Positions 11,555-23,933 of a stretch of 64,000 nt of DNA are shown in pieces (the first letter of the stretch is position 1; every line of letters starts with the position of its first letter). The notes beneath the pieces were generated by a model. The model was not told the origin of the DNA. It was given only the letters and a program-made list of their open reading frames with translations, and searched no databases. The position numbers and the translations under genes are program-made. The stretch lies in NCBI GenBank assembly GCA_963971405.1, contig OZ020484.1, positions 52,687,151 through 52,751,150 on the forward strand. Direction: 5' to 3'. The DNA is from Psococerastis gibbosa. Taxonomy: Eukaryota > Arthropoda > Insecta > Psocodea > Psocidae.

Positions 11555-13085
11555 AATGCTGCCATGGGGTGGTCATTAAAATATGATAAAAGTAACTAGA
11601 AATACGATGTTACTGTCTTTCTTCCATAAATTAATACAACCTATTTTGTGCATTAGCCTACCATTTTCCGAATTCTCAGGCGCTATTTCGTTTCAGATTC
11701 TTTCGGGTGCACGCGGTGTAAGTTCAAAAATTAAACCTCTACCAGCTTCGACATAGGATAGTTAAACTCCAATAGGCTACTTGACAGTTGTAACAATACA
11801 ATAAATTAATAAATATGGGTGCTTTTTAACGGTGCCTTACCAGACCAGCACCGCGCACAGCTTCGCCTGTTCCCGGGAGCTCCCGATTGAACTGAAAGCG
11901 GTGAGATATGCTAATATCTTCCCCAGATTGCTTAAAGACCAACTCACGGACATAGCTTTCTACACTCTCAATTGAGGCCTTACAAACATGGCACCTGATA
12001 CTGTTTATTTGACGAACTCACATTATGCTTTCGTATACGTATCGCAATAATTGTATAATCTAATCTAAGAAGTCCCAGGGGGTGGTCAATTGCCCCCCCC
12101 CCCCCCCCGCGATTGTATTTGTTTAATTACTACTAATTACATATAAAAGCAGATGTAAATACACTCGAAATTTAAAATTACGTTAGTATCTACATTATAA
12201 ATATTTGGGTGCGAGTGAATATCATCTATGCAGGCATTTACCATTAAAGATATGCCTTTTATACCAGATGTACGGGTAGTAGCATACAGCAGCATAATAT
12301 CGGAACTTGAATACTTTTTTCAAATTAATAATTTTTAAGCTTCATTCGCGCCTTTAACGTAACGTGACGTAACGCAAGAAAGACACTTGGCAAAACCAGA
12401 CCCTGGCTAAACATAGGCCCCATACCAAAAAATATCAGATAGCCTCAGGCCAATTTATTATGGAAGCCGAGACTTCATTGAATTAATTCTAAGTACGACT
12501 CTACCTTATAATTAATGCTTCCAGGCAGCGTTGTTTGCTATAATCAAAACATGTGACAGCGGTGCGGAACAAAACGTAGAAAAGCTTGGACAAAGCAGGA
12601 ACAAATTTGAGGGGCAAACAACGGGAGGGGCGGGCGGGGGGGGGGGGGCGAGGGGCGAGCAGGTGGTAGAGATATGTCTGCTCCAATGTGTCGCCGCAAA
12701 TGGAACCAATTCAGCAAATATCAAACAACGCTTTTTCCCAACAAACGCTTTATCTTTTTTGTATGGGCTGCGAGAGATGTTTTAACCGTAATGTTTTTCA
12801 TCACTTCTTTAGAAGGCAACCGAGAAAAATAAGATTGCACCGTTTACGTCTAGAAAGCTTTTGTTTTCGTTCTTTTTATGTCGACAGCCAAATACTAGGT
12901 TGAATAACATCTGCAAACTGTTGAGTTATTGCCTTATGATAGGGACGTCGTAGTAAAGAATTGATATAATGTTGTGTGTGCGTAAATTCTGCATCAAAGT
13001 ATTGTGAAGCATTTAGAACAACTCAAATTTTGGTGGGGCTTATGAATTGCAAAGTTTGTTTTTCCCACGGACTCAGTATAAAAAA

Positions 13086-13172
13086 CAAAGAAATAAAGAA
13101 AATTGCCTTTATTTTCCATGTGGGCGAATTTTGGGTCTTTTGGCCCACTCTTACAATTAACCCACATAAAAC
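13086..13172. repeat. Short interspersed repeat J, copy 1
   Basis: About 80 bp, including AGAAAATTGCCTTTATTTTC and CTTACAATTAACCCAC, shared with 16638-16712. Read on the minus strand both copies encode similar peptides containing WVNCK and ENKGNFL, which may be a remnant of a transposon coding region. Confidence 0.65.
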
Positions 13173-14715
13173 ATGTAACACGCGAGTTGTACAAAAACAT
13201 ATAAAAATAATGTAAAACGCCAGATAATCCCTGATTGATTAACATAATTACAAAAACTCTCTGCCCACGCGTCTTGCCTCGCAAAATGGTGACGAACGTG
13301 CATCTGCGAGTCAAGCGCTCATGAGATGAAAATTTGTAAGAATCGTTGAATTACTTACTTTTAACTCTGTTGAATCGTTGAATAGTATTAATAAATAATA
13401 CAATATTTAATATAGGTAATAACCTTTTACTGAGAAGCTTTGTGTCTTTACAGATATCATTTTATCATTTTTCACTGCATACATTTACGTTTCAATATTT
13501 AATCCAAAACATGTGGTCGATCTCAATGAGTACCTATATACATTTCTCCAACATTTTCAGGAGCACTACGTAGACTTCTTCAGAGACTGGGTAGGAACTG
13601 TCATTTCAAATGTACCACTGTCGAATAATTTTTTTTTTATAAAGACCTATAACAATTTTGTACAAATACAAGAAGCAAACCGGTTAATATGTTAAGCCTT
13701 GTTTTTCCGAGCAACCAGAATATTTAGTATAAATCGAATCGCGATTCTGTTTAGTTTGGTCTCTGAGTTGGCAGATTGAAAAACCAGTCCTGGCTGAAAC
13801 GACTTTCCGTAAAAACGGTGATACGGATGGAGACGTGTTTGATGTACGGCAGTACGGTAGGTATGCTTTTGTTAAACACGGTGAAGAGGAGACAGGAAAT
13901 TAAAGGGAAGTTAAATGCTGCTTCTCCAACAAAGTGCCTAACGACATGAGATTTCACCACTTGTAAGCTCACGTATTATACCACACCGCACACCGAACTG
14001 CGAACATTTCTCTTCTCATCGCGTTCCCCAACTTTGTAATTTGCTTTATTAAAAGGCGTGTTATTTTTACACCCGTAAAATAGCTATTTACTATCGCCAA
14101 GAAATCTTTAAAACTTAAAATCTATGACAATAGCACTTAAAGGCTCTGAAAGGCTGACTGGAGAGACTTTGATGAATGGATTTTCTTGGTAGTTTTGAAA
14201 TCTGATCCAAACAAACTCGAGAGCAAGCTCGATGAGCATCACCGAAAAGCAAAAAAGCCGCCTAAATAATGCATTATCTGACACTATTCTTTCTGATTTA
14301 AACCTTGAAAAGTTGTGCTAAGAAAATTCCCTGCGAATATATAAAACCTGACTTGGGTGCAGATGCTGATGGAAAGTAATACTTTCAGTAATTGACGGGG
14401 AAAAGCCGTAAAAGTCAGGCATTGTAGCCTATAATGTTAATAAATAAACATTTACATTTCATAGCCTATACCGTATTAACTTTTAGCCCAATTATATTTT
14501 ATTTATCTATATATCTTTTTCTTTTCCAGGCTTATTCCACTTCCGAGATCCCGCTATTACATTTCAGCAACCACCACAGTTAAAGTCCTGTGGATAACTA
14601 TAGACAGCAATGCAGTCCTACAATTATTATTCTGTACCCACAGTTTGCCAAACCATTTCCAGTAAATATTTTGAAGAAAAAAAAGTTATTATAAAGTTAT
14701 ACAAACGGGACTCAC

Positions 14716-14876
14716 CTCTTGAACCTTCCGATGAACAGTGAGTTTGTGCCACTGGTTGTCGTCAAACCTGAGCTTGTTGGGTCGAATATTCATTTCCAGG
14801 TTACCACTGCCCAGGTTCATTGTCAGGATGATGCCGCCGTCTTTGATAGCGAGGTTTAGGAAGTCCTGGCCGTCAC
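14716..14876 (-). CDS. Nrx-1: Neurexin exon 4 (middle of LNS2)
   Basis: Encodes DGQDFLNLAIKDGGIIL, MNLGSGNLEMNIRP and FDDNQWHKLTVHRKVQE, the central strands of the second LNS domain. The W-H-K-L-T-V-H-R segment is highly characteristic of neurexins. The acceptor is TTTGCCGGCAG (minus strand) before 14876 and the donor GAG|GTGAGT after 14716. The first two bases complete a Gly codon begun in exon 3, and the exon ends in phase 0. Its end corresponds to splice site 2 of neurexins, the position where small alternative inserts are made. It follows exon 3 after the shortest visible intron of the gene (1.9 kb). Confidence 0.95.
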
Positions 14877-16754
14877 CTGCCGGCAAATAACAAATATGAA
14901 CAATAACTCGATGCTGAATAGATCAAACTTGATGGACCCACAGTCGCAAGCAATGCTAATATATTCTGACATACTCGACTATACGAGAACACTTGTTCAT
15001 TTTACATGTTTAATAACGATCATGTACGGTTGGGCTACTTAACAGTTGAATCACAGTATAATTTATTTTATTTTGAAGCTATAGAGCAAAAATCAAATTA
15101 TGTCACTTTTCAATTAATTCCACTGATAGCAGCCGTTAATAAGCACTCAAGTTGGATTTTGGAATCTCCTTCCATATTCTTATCCGTTCACCGCTTTTCC
15201 CTTCATATCCATCCCTTCATTAAGTTTACCATAATGCTTAAACAACATATACGAGTACACAAAGCTGTTTTGTAGCTGTTTTATACTGTTGACTTTCCCA
15301 CCAAAATGAGATAACACAACGTACCTGTATGTAAACTTTGTGCCTTACTATGTTTCTACTCTTGATAAATTAGTTTACTTTCTTCGTTTTTTTACTATAT
15401 CGTATAGTACAGTACAACTACTGTACTGTGTATTGTACAATCCAATTGCCCCTGTGTGGCACATATTTTAAATGAACTTGACCTAATAATTTAGCTATGT
15501 TAAGGTATTAGTATTAAGTATTAGTCATACGGCTTAAAATGTCGTTTGCTAATACACAACATTCACCCTCCTTAATCTCCTGAATACCCTTTTAGCGATA
15601 AAGTGCCGGAATTTTGAAATGCCTAACCTTTAGAGGTTGAAGAGTGGGAACCCCAATTGAATTCCTCGGAGAGTTACTTTTATCAGCTTTGTATTCAAAT
15701 TTTTCCACTCAATTTTTAAGTATTTTCCTCTTTCTCTTTTTATGCACCGCAATCTCCAGAGTGTTAGCCCCATCCTATCCCCATTTCTAGCCACATCTAT
15801 TGTCCATGTATTCTCTCTCCTAATATCATGCTACAAGACGTACTGCTGTTTTTACATATTAGGCATGCCATGCGTGCAGATAATCAATAAATGGATAATG
15901 CTTTTCTGGGTAATTTTTCTGATATAATGAGGATGTTGCCTCTTCAATCATAAGTCAATAAAATGTTTATGTTGTAGCAAATAGGTAGCTCGCAGACATG
16001 TTTAGTTCTGTTGCTGTGTTAACCAGCCTAGCAATATCAATCTTGTCGATTAACATCATAGAGAAAATCAAGGGAGAAGTGCATAAGACAGACAGTTAAT
16101 GATGGTTAATGATATCTATAATATAAGAAGCATTCAAATGGGACATTTGTATATGTGGCGTATTCCTGAAGTAACTCTCCGTGTAGGTAACAGATTCGGG
16201 TACCAATGGCCCAAACGTGTAGTTTAGTGTACGTATTCCAATATAATAAAACCGCCCTCCTCCCTTAGTGGAATAACATACAGTAGGTGAGATCAACGCA
16301 CTCTTATTTTATAGAATTGTGAAAAGTAATTCAGGTTATGGTAAATATTGTTTGCTGATGCAACATGCTGGTAGAATGGTTTAACTGGTGCCCTAAGTAA
16401 AGTTTGGCGGCCGGAAACTGCGGGATTCAGCCGGAACCGGACACAGGCTGTGTCAACGCGCCATTGTTGTGCCCACATGCTTCATCATCAACGTAAATTA
16501 AGCCTTTTGTTACTGAAAACCTTCATATACAGCAACTTCAATTGAATTTTGACAGGCGAAGCCTGTATTTTGAATGGATTTCAAGATGAAGCCTCTGGCC
16601 AATGATTTTTTTCAATTATTGAAAGATAGAAAGAATGAAAGAAAATTGCCTTTATTTTCTGTTTGGGCTAAATTTTGGTCTTTCGGCCAAGTCTTACAAT
16701 TAACCCACTGACTGAAAAGTGATTGGTAGGGGCAACGTTCGCAATCAAACTGAC
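14877..16754 (-). other. Neurexin intron 3 (1.9 kb)
   Basis: AT-rich noncoding sequence. The only recognised item is repeat J copy 2 at 16638-16712, which ends about 40 bases from the donor of exon 3. I see nothing else in it. Confidence 0.85.
16638..16712. repeat. Short interspersed repeat J, copy 2, next to neurexin exon 3
   Basis: Matches 13086-13172, with AGAAAATTGCCTTTATTTTC, GTCTTTCGGCC and CTTACAATTAACCCAC. It lies just inside intron 3, close to the exon 3 donor. Confidence 0.65.
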
Positions 16755-16904
16755 CTGTGTAGAAGAGGAGTCCGTTGGGGAAGCGTGTCTTGAAGTGGAG
16801 TGATATGCTGTCCTGGGAGCTGACGATGGGCTCCCCGCCCGTGCTGTTGAGGTCGTACGACAGAAATTCCAAGCCCCGGAACATGGCTTCCGACGGCGCC
16901 TTGT
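16755..16904 (-). CDS. Nrx-1: Neurexin exon 3 (start of LNS2)
   Basis: Encodes about 50 residues: KAPSEAMFRGLEFLSYDL, then a stretch with GGEPIVSSQDSISLHFKTR and FPNGLLFYTG. This is the beginning of the second LNS domain, including the typical SL.FKTR..NGLL(F/L)YTG strand pair. The acceptor is TTGTTTCAG (minus strand) before 16904 and the donor ACACAG|GTCAGT after 16755. The exon begins with two bases completing an Asn codon started in exon 2 and ends after the first base of a Gly codon, so both junctions are in phase 1 and consistent. It is clearly more GC-rich than the flanking introns. Confidence 0.95.
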
Positions 16905-17974
16905 CTGAAACAACACAGGTATCCATTTTCAGAATGCATATCATTTCAGAGCTTTGTACATCTGAGCATAAAACTCGCAGCTCGTACATTGAAAAGAAGT
17001 TTTAACAACAGTTGCTAAATGTAAAGTTACTGTACATTTGCTAGTATACTCGGATTGTTAGCTTTAACACCTTGCAACACGATCTTTCAGACTTACCATG
17101 TCCTTTACGAAGGCACCTATTCTGAAATCTCCGGCCAAGAAGGTTACCTGCTCAAAGCCGTGTTAAGACCCCCCCCCCCCTATGTATTGAATATTTTGGA
17201 TCTTGGCACACGGAATTGGAACTTTTCTTTCTGGGTCTTTTTTAGCCTATGAAATCTATTCCTAAATCGAACAAAATATACCTACCATATTAAAAGTATT
17301 CATATGCTGTATGTGCAATAATACTATACTATTCAAAACAAATAGCCATGTTATATATTAAGCATCCACTAAGGGAAAATAGTCTTAATTATTGGGGATC
17401 TAAATTCTGAAAACAACATAATTACACGGCAGACGAAGGACATAAATTTGGCTGAAAGGGGTGAAGAAGCTATTCGAGGGCTGAAATGGGCAGCACGCAA
17501 TATTATAATCCACCCCTCCCCCCCCACCCCCACGTTTTTTGTTCGTTCTGACATTTGTCAGGGAAGTAAGGGCCATAATGTCCCTTCCTGTTTTGCATTA
17601 ACCAACCTCCTACAACAGTTCTATTTGCAGTGTTGGCCCTCGTATCTGACTTTTCCATCAGGGTCTTTATGTTCGTGGCGCAGAAATGTCGTACAGTATG
17701 TGACAACCTGTTGTGACAAGTTTTTAAGTTGCCGATTTGAACTATGAGTTCCCCGTTGCTGTGACCAGTATCTAGGTCCTAGCCTTGATAGCTAAGCGGC
17801 TGTGAGCCATTGTAGTCTAATGCAGAAACGTATAGGAAATAGGATACCAATTAGTTTATTATTGTTGTAACACAAAGTCAGTGTTCAATATACTACTCGT
17901 ACATAAACATTTCAAAAGTATTTTCCACTTTCATTATGTAATACTTGGTCATACTAAATTTAAAAAAATATATA

Positions 17975-18060
17975 CATGGAGCAAGTGTGGGACTCGAACT
18001 AACGACCTTTCGGGGAAAAGTTGGAGTCTGTACCACTACTCCATGGTGACATGTCCAAGT
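17975..18060 (-). repeat. tRNA-derived SINE family A, head fragment
   Basis: Only the tRNA-like part is present: on the minus strand GTAGTGGTACAGACTCCAAC followed by a B-box GTTCGAGTCCCAC. The central block and tail are missing. Confidence 0.75.
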
Positions 18061-19110
18061 TTATTGGCAATTTTAGCCCACAGGCCACAACAGATACTTC
18101 GTACGTACACAGGTGGGCCATTCACTGATATTTTTAAACTGTTTATTGTATTGTAATACAGTTGTAAAAACCGCAAGCAAACTTAAAACAGAAGCGGGAA
18201 AAGAATATAGTAATGTAATTATGTTGGAAGCTGGAGCATAAATCCCGACATGAAGGAACGGGGGGGGGGGGGGCACATAAAAAGCAAACGCACACTAATC
18301 TAAACCAATTTGAATTATAACAAGTGTTTTTGTCTGGTTTCTCCCAGCTGCAATAAATCTTTGTCGCAGAAAAATTAAGTGTATTGCAAAGCTGACTTGT
18401 CCTGTTGTTATAAGGTTTACGTCAAGTCATTTCATTTTTTTCAGATGTAAGAAAATAATTAATATGCACAGCGTATTTATAAGTTGCTTTCTCTATTTAC
18501 ACGTCAGCATAGTTCTATAGACTTCATCAAATTTTCAATCTAAGGGGTATAAGATGCCAGTTTGCCTAATTACCCTGATTACAATTCGGCAAATTCACAT
18601 AGAAAACGAACATTTGGAAACAAAAGATATATTTAAATAATAAAACCGTTAAAAATACTGTGGATATTGGGGAATATGGTGTGGTAAGTTTTACTAGGAG
18701 CAGTTAGTTATCAAAGTAACAGCGCGAGATATTTTTGATTTACGAGGACTTACCGTAACTGTAAAAGTTTCAGACAGCCGACTATGCACAATCTACTACT
18801 TCCCACACCGGAGAAAAGTTTCAAAGTTGAAACTTGGATTCTCCCATGTAAGTAGGTATTTTGCTGAGGTAAAAGATTTAGGAGAGATTGTAGTATATAT
18901 AGTAGGTAAAGTGAGACTTGGTAGAATGCTGGGTTTTGTTGGCAGCAGACTATTCGTCTTTGTGCCGTACAGGTTACCACACTCCGCCCAACAACTAAGT
19001 TTGAGGATTTTCTGCCTCTGGCTTGATATTTAAATGTTCTCCTCCTAGATATCTACATTTCTATTCTTCCCCATAGTTCTCACATTGCAGTACAGTATAA
19101 CTTGTCCGAA

Positions 19111-19494
19111 GGCGCCCATTCCATTGACCGGCTAGGGCTATTTCCAAAAACGGTGACGTGGTAGCAGACATTGAAGACTTAGGTAGCGTTTCCACCGACC
19201 TCGCATTGCAGATTGCAAATGACATTGACGGAAATGTTTGTTTTCCTTTTTATAGAAATCTATTAAAATGTTTGTAATTAACATATCCCATGAAGCCATT
19301 TTTTAATTTTAGTTTGTTTGTTTGTGATTTTACTGTATGATCATTGATCAATTTTAACTATGGCATAGAGGAAAATAAAAATTTCCGTCAATTCTGCAAT
19401 GCGAGGTCGGTGGAAACGCCACCTAAGTCTTGAATGTCTGCTACCACGTCACCATTTTTGGAAATAGCCCTAGCCGGTCAATGGAATGGGCACC
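19111..19494. mobile_element. Palindromic Harbinger-like MITE, copy C, split by another copy
   Basis: Outer arms GGCGCCCATTCCATTGACCG and its complement, followed inwards by AAACGGTGACGTGG and the core GGTAGCAGACATTGAAGAC. The flanks on both sides are GAA (19108-19110 and 19495-19497), a 3-bp direct repeat although not TWA. The arms are about 70 bp each and nearly identical. The centre is occupied by a second hairpin element at 19182-19423. Confidence 0.85.
19182..19423. mobile_element. Palindromic Harbinger-like MITE, copy E, at the centre of copy C
   Basis: Terminus GGTAGCGTTTCCACCGACC on the left; the right end is the complement of GGTGGCGTTTCCACCGACC. It is flanked by TTA (19179-19181) and TAA (19424-19426). 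The arms run to GACATTGACGG / CCGTCAA and enclose about 150 bp of unique sequence. That internal sequence, read as the reverse complement, matches 60555-60720 in copy F (blocks AAAATTGATCAATGATCA and CTAAAATTAAAAAATGGC), although the arms of E and F differ. Confidence 0.8.
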
Positions 19495-19779
19495 GAAGGA
19501 ACATCAATGAACCGGCCGATTTTGTTGAGTTGGTCTCGTTAAGGCGGTCTGAGGAGCAAGGGTAGAGTTTATACGAGCATACCTAAGTACAAAATTTGAC
19601 TTATAGCTAATAGTAGCAGGCCCGTAACCAGGATTTTTAGGGGGAACTTTGATCCTATAGTATGTAGTGAAATGTCGCATGTCTGAAAAGTTCAATTATA
19701 ATTTATATCTAGCGTCAAGCCATGAATTTTGGTTAAGAGGCTCTTAATAAGAACCTGCATAGTTCGCATATTTTTGTTC

Positions 19780-19895
19780 CAACGCCTACTTTCTGCATTT
19801 CTGCTCTAATTAACCCTGTCAGCCTGGCGGGGGGAGTGAGTTTGTTTATTAACTTGAGGCAGACTTTTACACCTCGGGCAGGAAGACAGTTGACT
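19780..19895 (-). repeat. Interspersed repeat H, copy 1
   Basis: About 110 bp including CCCTGTCAGCCTGGCGGGG, GAGTGAGTTTGTTTATTAAC and TTGAGGCAGACTTTTACACC. It recurs in reverse at 52262-52392. It lies directly beside repeat E copy 2. The family is not identified. Confidence 0.65.
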
Positions 19896-19904
19896 GACAG
19901 GGTG

Positions 19905-20110
19905 GACTTCCTAATTCTGGTGGATTCCGAACCACTTGGCGATCTTAGTAAAGTCACACGATTAATTCGGAGGTGACCAGGACTCGACTGCACTCAGACT
20001 GATCTCCCATGTCCCACCATGTTCCCCTGCCAACGCTGTGCACACTACCGAGTTTTCAGCAGTTTGGAACATGCTCTGTTCCGGTGAATTCAACTTGGTA
20101 TGGCCATTGG
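19905..20110 (-). repeat. Interspersed repeat E, copy 2
   Basis: Diverged copy with CTGGTGGATTCCGAACCACT, TCGGAGGTGACCAGGAC and GCTGTGCACAC, matching 603-840. It lacks the TAC microsatellite end. Confidence 0.65.
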
Positions 20111-20164
20111 CGAGTATAGTACCGTAGTTATTTCAAAGTAGATTGATATTTTGAACTTCACTTA

Positions 20165-20298
20165 GGCGCAAATTCCACCAACCTCGATAGTGATAGTGAT
20201 ATTGACGTGGTAGCAGACATTTTTAGACTGTCTTTAATGTCTGCTACCATGTCAATATCACTATCACTATTACTATCGAGGTCGGTGGAATATGCGCC
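20165..20298. mobile_element. Palindromic Harbinger-like MITE, copy D (134 bp)
   Basis: Starts GGCGCAAATTCCACCAACC and ends with the near-complement. Perfect TTA duplications lie at 20162-20164 and 20299-20301. The arm includes a GTGATA direct repeat (GATAGTGATAGTGATATTG) and the shared core GACGTGGTAGCAGACATT. The two arms match over about 58 bases with a few differences. Confidence 0.85.
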
Positions 20299-21681
20299 TT
20301 ACCAGGTGACGGTTTCTTCAGTGACTTCGTGGAAGCGAAATATTAAATTAATGTTAAGAATAAAAATGCATAGAATTCCATGCAGTGTGATGAAGCAGCT
20401 GTCACATCTAAAGGTATTCGTGGCATTGTGTGCTCAACAGAACTTTAGTTTTAAATTAAATTAATGATTTGTCCCATTTTCACTGCTGCAACTTGAAAAC
20501 TGTCAAAGATATTGCCTAAAGAAAAGTACTTTGGATTTCTGCCGAACTTTCGTTTGTTACTGTTCTGAATTTGTTTCAATGTTGGTATTGTACAATATGC
20601 GGAATAGGTGTACTGCTTTTTTAACTGTTTTTTCAATTGCTTAATTTAACGTTGATAGATCGCGAATGTAGATTGCAAAACATTGGAAATATTGAAAAAT
20701 TGATAATTGCCAGAGTTTTTATGGCGACCACAAAAAAGCGACCAGAAAGTTTGAAACGGAAACAAAATTGGAATCTGAAATTAATAAAAAACACATATTG
20801 GTTCCGGATAGAAATTTGAAATTCAGGTCAGTGAAATGTAATCCGCAACCCTTTCAGACCTCTAATCTGTCACGAGTAATTGCCGACTCTTTCTCACAAT
20901 TCACTCTTCTATTTGGGGTTAAAAATTGTTTTGGGGCATTTGGATTTTATGAGAGCTTCATTTTATTAACTGAAATGGCGTCATTTTTAATAATTTGTTC
21001 ATGCCTTAGTCAATGTACTGTTCCGTAATGTACCACTAGCAGTGCTGGTCAACAGCTCAACAAATGTAGGGACATATTTCAAGTAAAATGACTTTCTTGC
21101 ACGCTATAACCCACGCAGCTGTATAATAGTTATAACAAGTGTATCTTACGTTGTTTTTTTGCGAGTGTTACCGCGCAAAAATGTCATTTAAATATACCCA
21201 AAACGTGCCCTAAAAATTTATGACGTTGTTAGAATACATGACGTGAATTGGAAATGTGTTTTAAGGGGTAAATGGTGAGAAAATATCCGAAAAAAAATCA
21301 AATTTGACAGAAAATATCGATCGTAGGGCTGTAAAGTAGAAAAAAAGTAAGAATGGAAAGTAGAGGAATATTTCTTCTACTTCATGAAATCTCTATTATG
21401 GCTCTACGATCCATATTTAATGAGGAATTGGATTTTATATTTAAAAAAAACACCAACTGTGCTGGTGCCCGGTAGTCTCTTAAAGGTTGTCCAGGGACAC
21501 AGAAAAAAAAACTATTTAAGGGACAGATATATGGCCCGAAGAACAGAGGACAGTCCGAACTTACAAAGAAATGCTATAGCATGCCTACAGACCATACACT
21601 ATGTATGACTGCAGCTGAGCTAGACCTGGCACCGGCAGCTCTTGGGTTGCAACAAGGACATAGTTCTTAGGCCTTATTGCT

Positions 21682-22335
21682 TTGTAATTTATACGTACCG
21701 TAGCCTAGTATAAAGAAAGCTTTGTGATGGTCGAAATTTTCAATTCCGAGATTTCAACGGATTTACACGTTTTGAGGTCCCAGTAACCCAAAAAAGTTGT
21801 TTTTACGGAATGTCAGTCTGTCTGTCACTCTGTCTGTCTGTCTGTGCGTCGATTTCCGGACAAGCTACTTGGTCGGTTTTAATGAAATTTAGCATGCAGC
21901 TTTACAAAAATCATGCCTCGGGAACTTTTATTTTCATTGGGCTAACTTAATTTGGGGGGGTTTCATTCTAAAAAAAAATATAAAAAAAAGTCTAAAAAAA
22001 TTATTTCTCAATTTTTTTTTAAATTCACATATATTGTAGTCGTTATTAATGTTAATAAATACGAGGGACCACTTGCCCCTTGATAGTTTGCTTCTGGGAG
22101 TAAAAAAATAAAAATAACTAAATTTTCACGAAACATGACTGAAAAACGTTTTCTGCGAAACTTTTCTATCGATAATTTCTACCTTCAGGCATGTTTTAGG
22201 TGTTCAATTGAGTAACAAAACCGGGCACGTTGCTTTCCCAAAAAACTATTTGGTTTTGTGCAAAAGGTTTTTGATTTTTTTTGCAAAAATGATTATGAAA
22301 ATTCACGTTCAAATTGTGGTAATGTGTTCGTCTGA
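21682..22335 (+). repeat. Interspersed repeat R1, copy c (3' truncated)
   Basis: Same order of blocks as the other R1 copies, with TCTGTCTGTCTGTCTGTGCG at about 21827. It breaks off after TGTGGTAATGTGTTCGTCTG and runs directly into the start of copy d, so c and d are in tandem. Confidence 0.8.
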
Positions 22336-23210
22336 CCAATCTAAGTATAAGGAAAGCTTTGTGATCGTCGAAATTTCCGATTCCGAGATTTCAACGGGAT
22401 TACACGTTTTGAGGTCCCAGGAACCCAAAAAAGTGGTTTTTACGAAATGTCTGTCTGTCGCTCTGTCAGTCTGTATGTATGAATGTCTGTCTGTGCGTCG
22501 ATTTCTGGGCAAACTACTCGGTCGATTTTGATGAAATTTTGCATGTAGGTTTACAAAAATCATACCTCAGGAGAATTTCTTTAATTTGGGGCTAACTCAG
22601 TTTTGGGGGGGGGGGGTTATTCTCCAAAAAAATGTCTAAAAAAATTATTTCCCAAAAATAGCTCCAATGATTCCTTTTAAATTCACATAATATGTGAATA
22701 TACTATATTGTAGTTGTTATCAATGTTGATAAAATGCAGGGGATTGCTTGCCCCTTGATAGTTTGCTTCTGGGGGTAAAAAAATAAAAATAACTAAATTT
22801 TCATAAAATATGACTAAAAAATAATTTTGCTGCGAAACCTTTCTATTGATGATTTCTACTTTCAGGTATGTTTTAGGTGTTAAATTGAGTAACGAAACCG
22901 GTCTGGTTGCTTTCCCAGAGAAGTATTTGGTTTTGTACAAAAAAATGTTTTTTTGAAAAAATGATAGAAAATTCACGCTCAAATGCATTGCGTGCCCTGC
23001 CAGTATTGCTGTGTGGTAATGTGTTGTTCTGACCTATTTTGAATTTACCTTACCTCTAGTGACGTCAGGTGGACAACCCCCCCCCCCCCCCGAGATATCG
23101 AAAATTTAACCATAGGAAAATTATTTACCATGAAATTACTCATTTTCTCTGTCTACTAATTGATAAATTGGATGCATGTTCGAGTAAACTCGGACCGGTT
23201 CTTTTTTATA
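22336..23210 (+). repeat. Interspersed repeat R1, copy d (nearly complete)
   Basis: Begins CTAAGTATAAGGAAAGC and ends GTTCGAGTAAACTCGGACCGG. It contains CTGTCTGTCGCTCTGTC, a 12-base G-run at 22605, GATAGTTTGCTTCTGGGGG, the splice-like block TTCAGGTATGTTTTAGGTG and a 15-base C-run at 23077. It is one of the two best copies, with 35211-36020. Confidence 0.8.
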
Positions 23211-23933
23211 CTGGCTGGTTTGAGGCATATACAGTATATGTATTAGGAGAAATAAGTTACCCTTTTACAGGCGTTTGTTCTTCCGATACAAAACAATTAC
23301 AGAACCCGTTAAACCAATAAAATAAATACATTGAAAATTGAAAAAAAGCTTGGGCAGCTTGCCTGTAGGGGGGAAGAGATGACGCTTTGATTCGTCAAAA
23401 TTATTGTTCTTGAATGTTGCCTTCAGAATTTTTAATTTCACAGACTTCATAAATTTCTTTACATTTCTTACAGAATTTTCTCCAGAAATTAAAAAAAAAG
23501 TCTAATTATGTCCCCTGCAAAGGAATACTGTTAATAAATCGTCTTCAAAAAACCCATACATTATGCCTAGATGTTAAGCAACGAGTGGGAAGGCGCGTTA
23601 ACTTAAAATTAAACGAAATTTGCTTTCTAGCTCCCTGAAAGTAGGTATGAAAGCCTTGCAATGTTAGAAATTTTCAATTTTGAGACTTCACTGGAATTTC
23701 AGAGTTCCGAAAAGGTGTAGAAGGGAAGCATGAGGGTGAGCTATTCATCTCGGTTGACAGACATTTGCCAGTATTCAGATATTTTGTTAAACCTTCTGCC
23801 CCTCCCATATGGTAGAAAACTCCCAACATTTCCACCCATGTACGGTATGCAGTACAGTACGTGCCTTACGGTTTAAATGCATCTATAACCTGTTAAATGC
23901 ATTTTGGACAGAAATGAATTATTTGGTCGCAAT

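Larger units (their letters stand above)
1255..14715 (-). other. Neurexin intron 4 (13.5 kb)
   Basis: Noncoding apart from mobile-element remains, which are listed separately: hairpin MITEs, two copies of repeat R1, hAT-like elements and SINEs. I see no confident extra neurexin exon. Stretches 2500-3560, 5050-8050, 11560-13080 and 13180-14700 show only AT-rich sequence with scattered short repeats and homopolymer runs. Confidence 0.8.
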
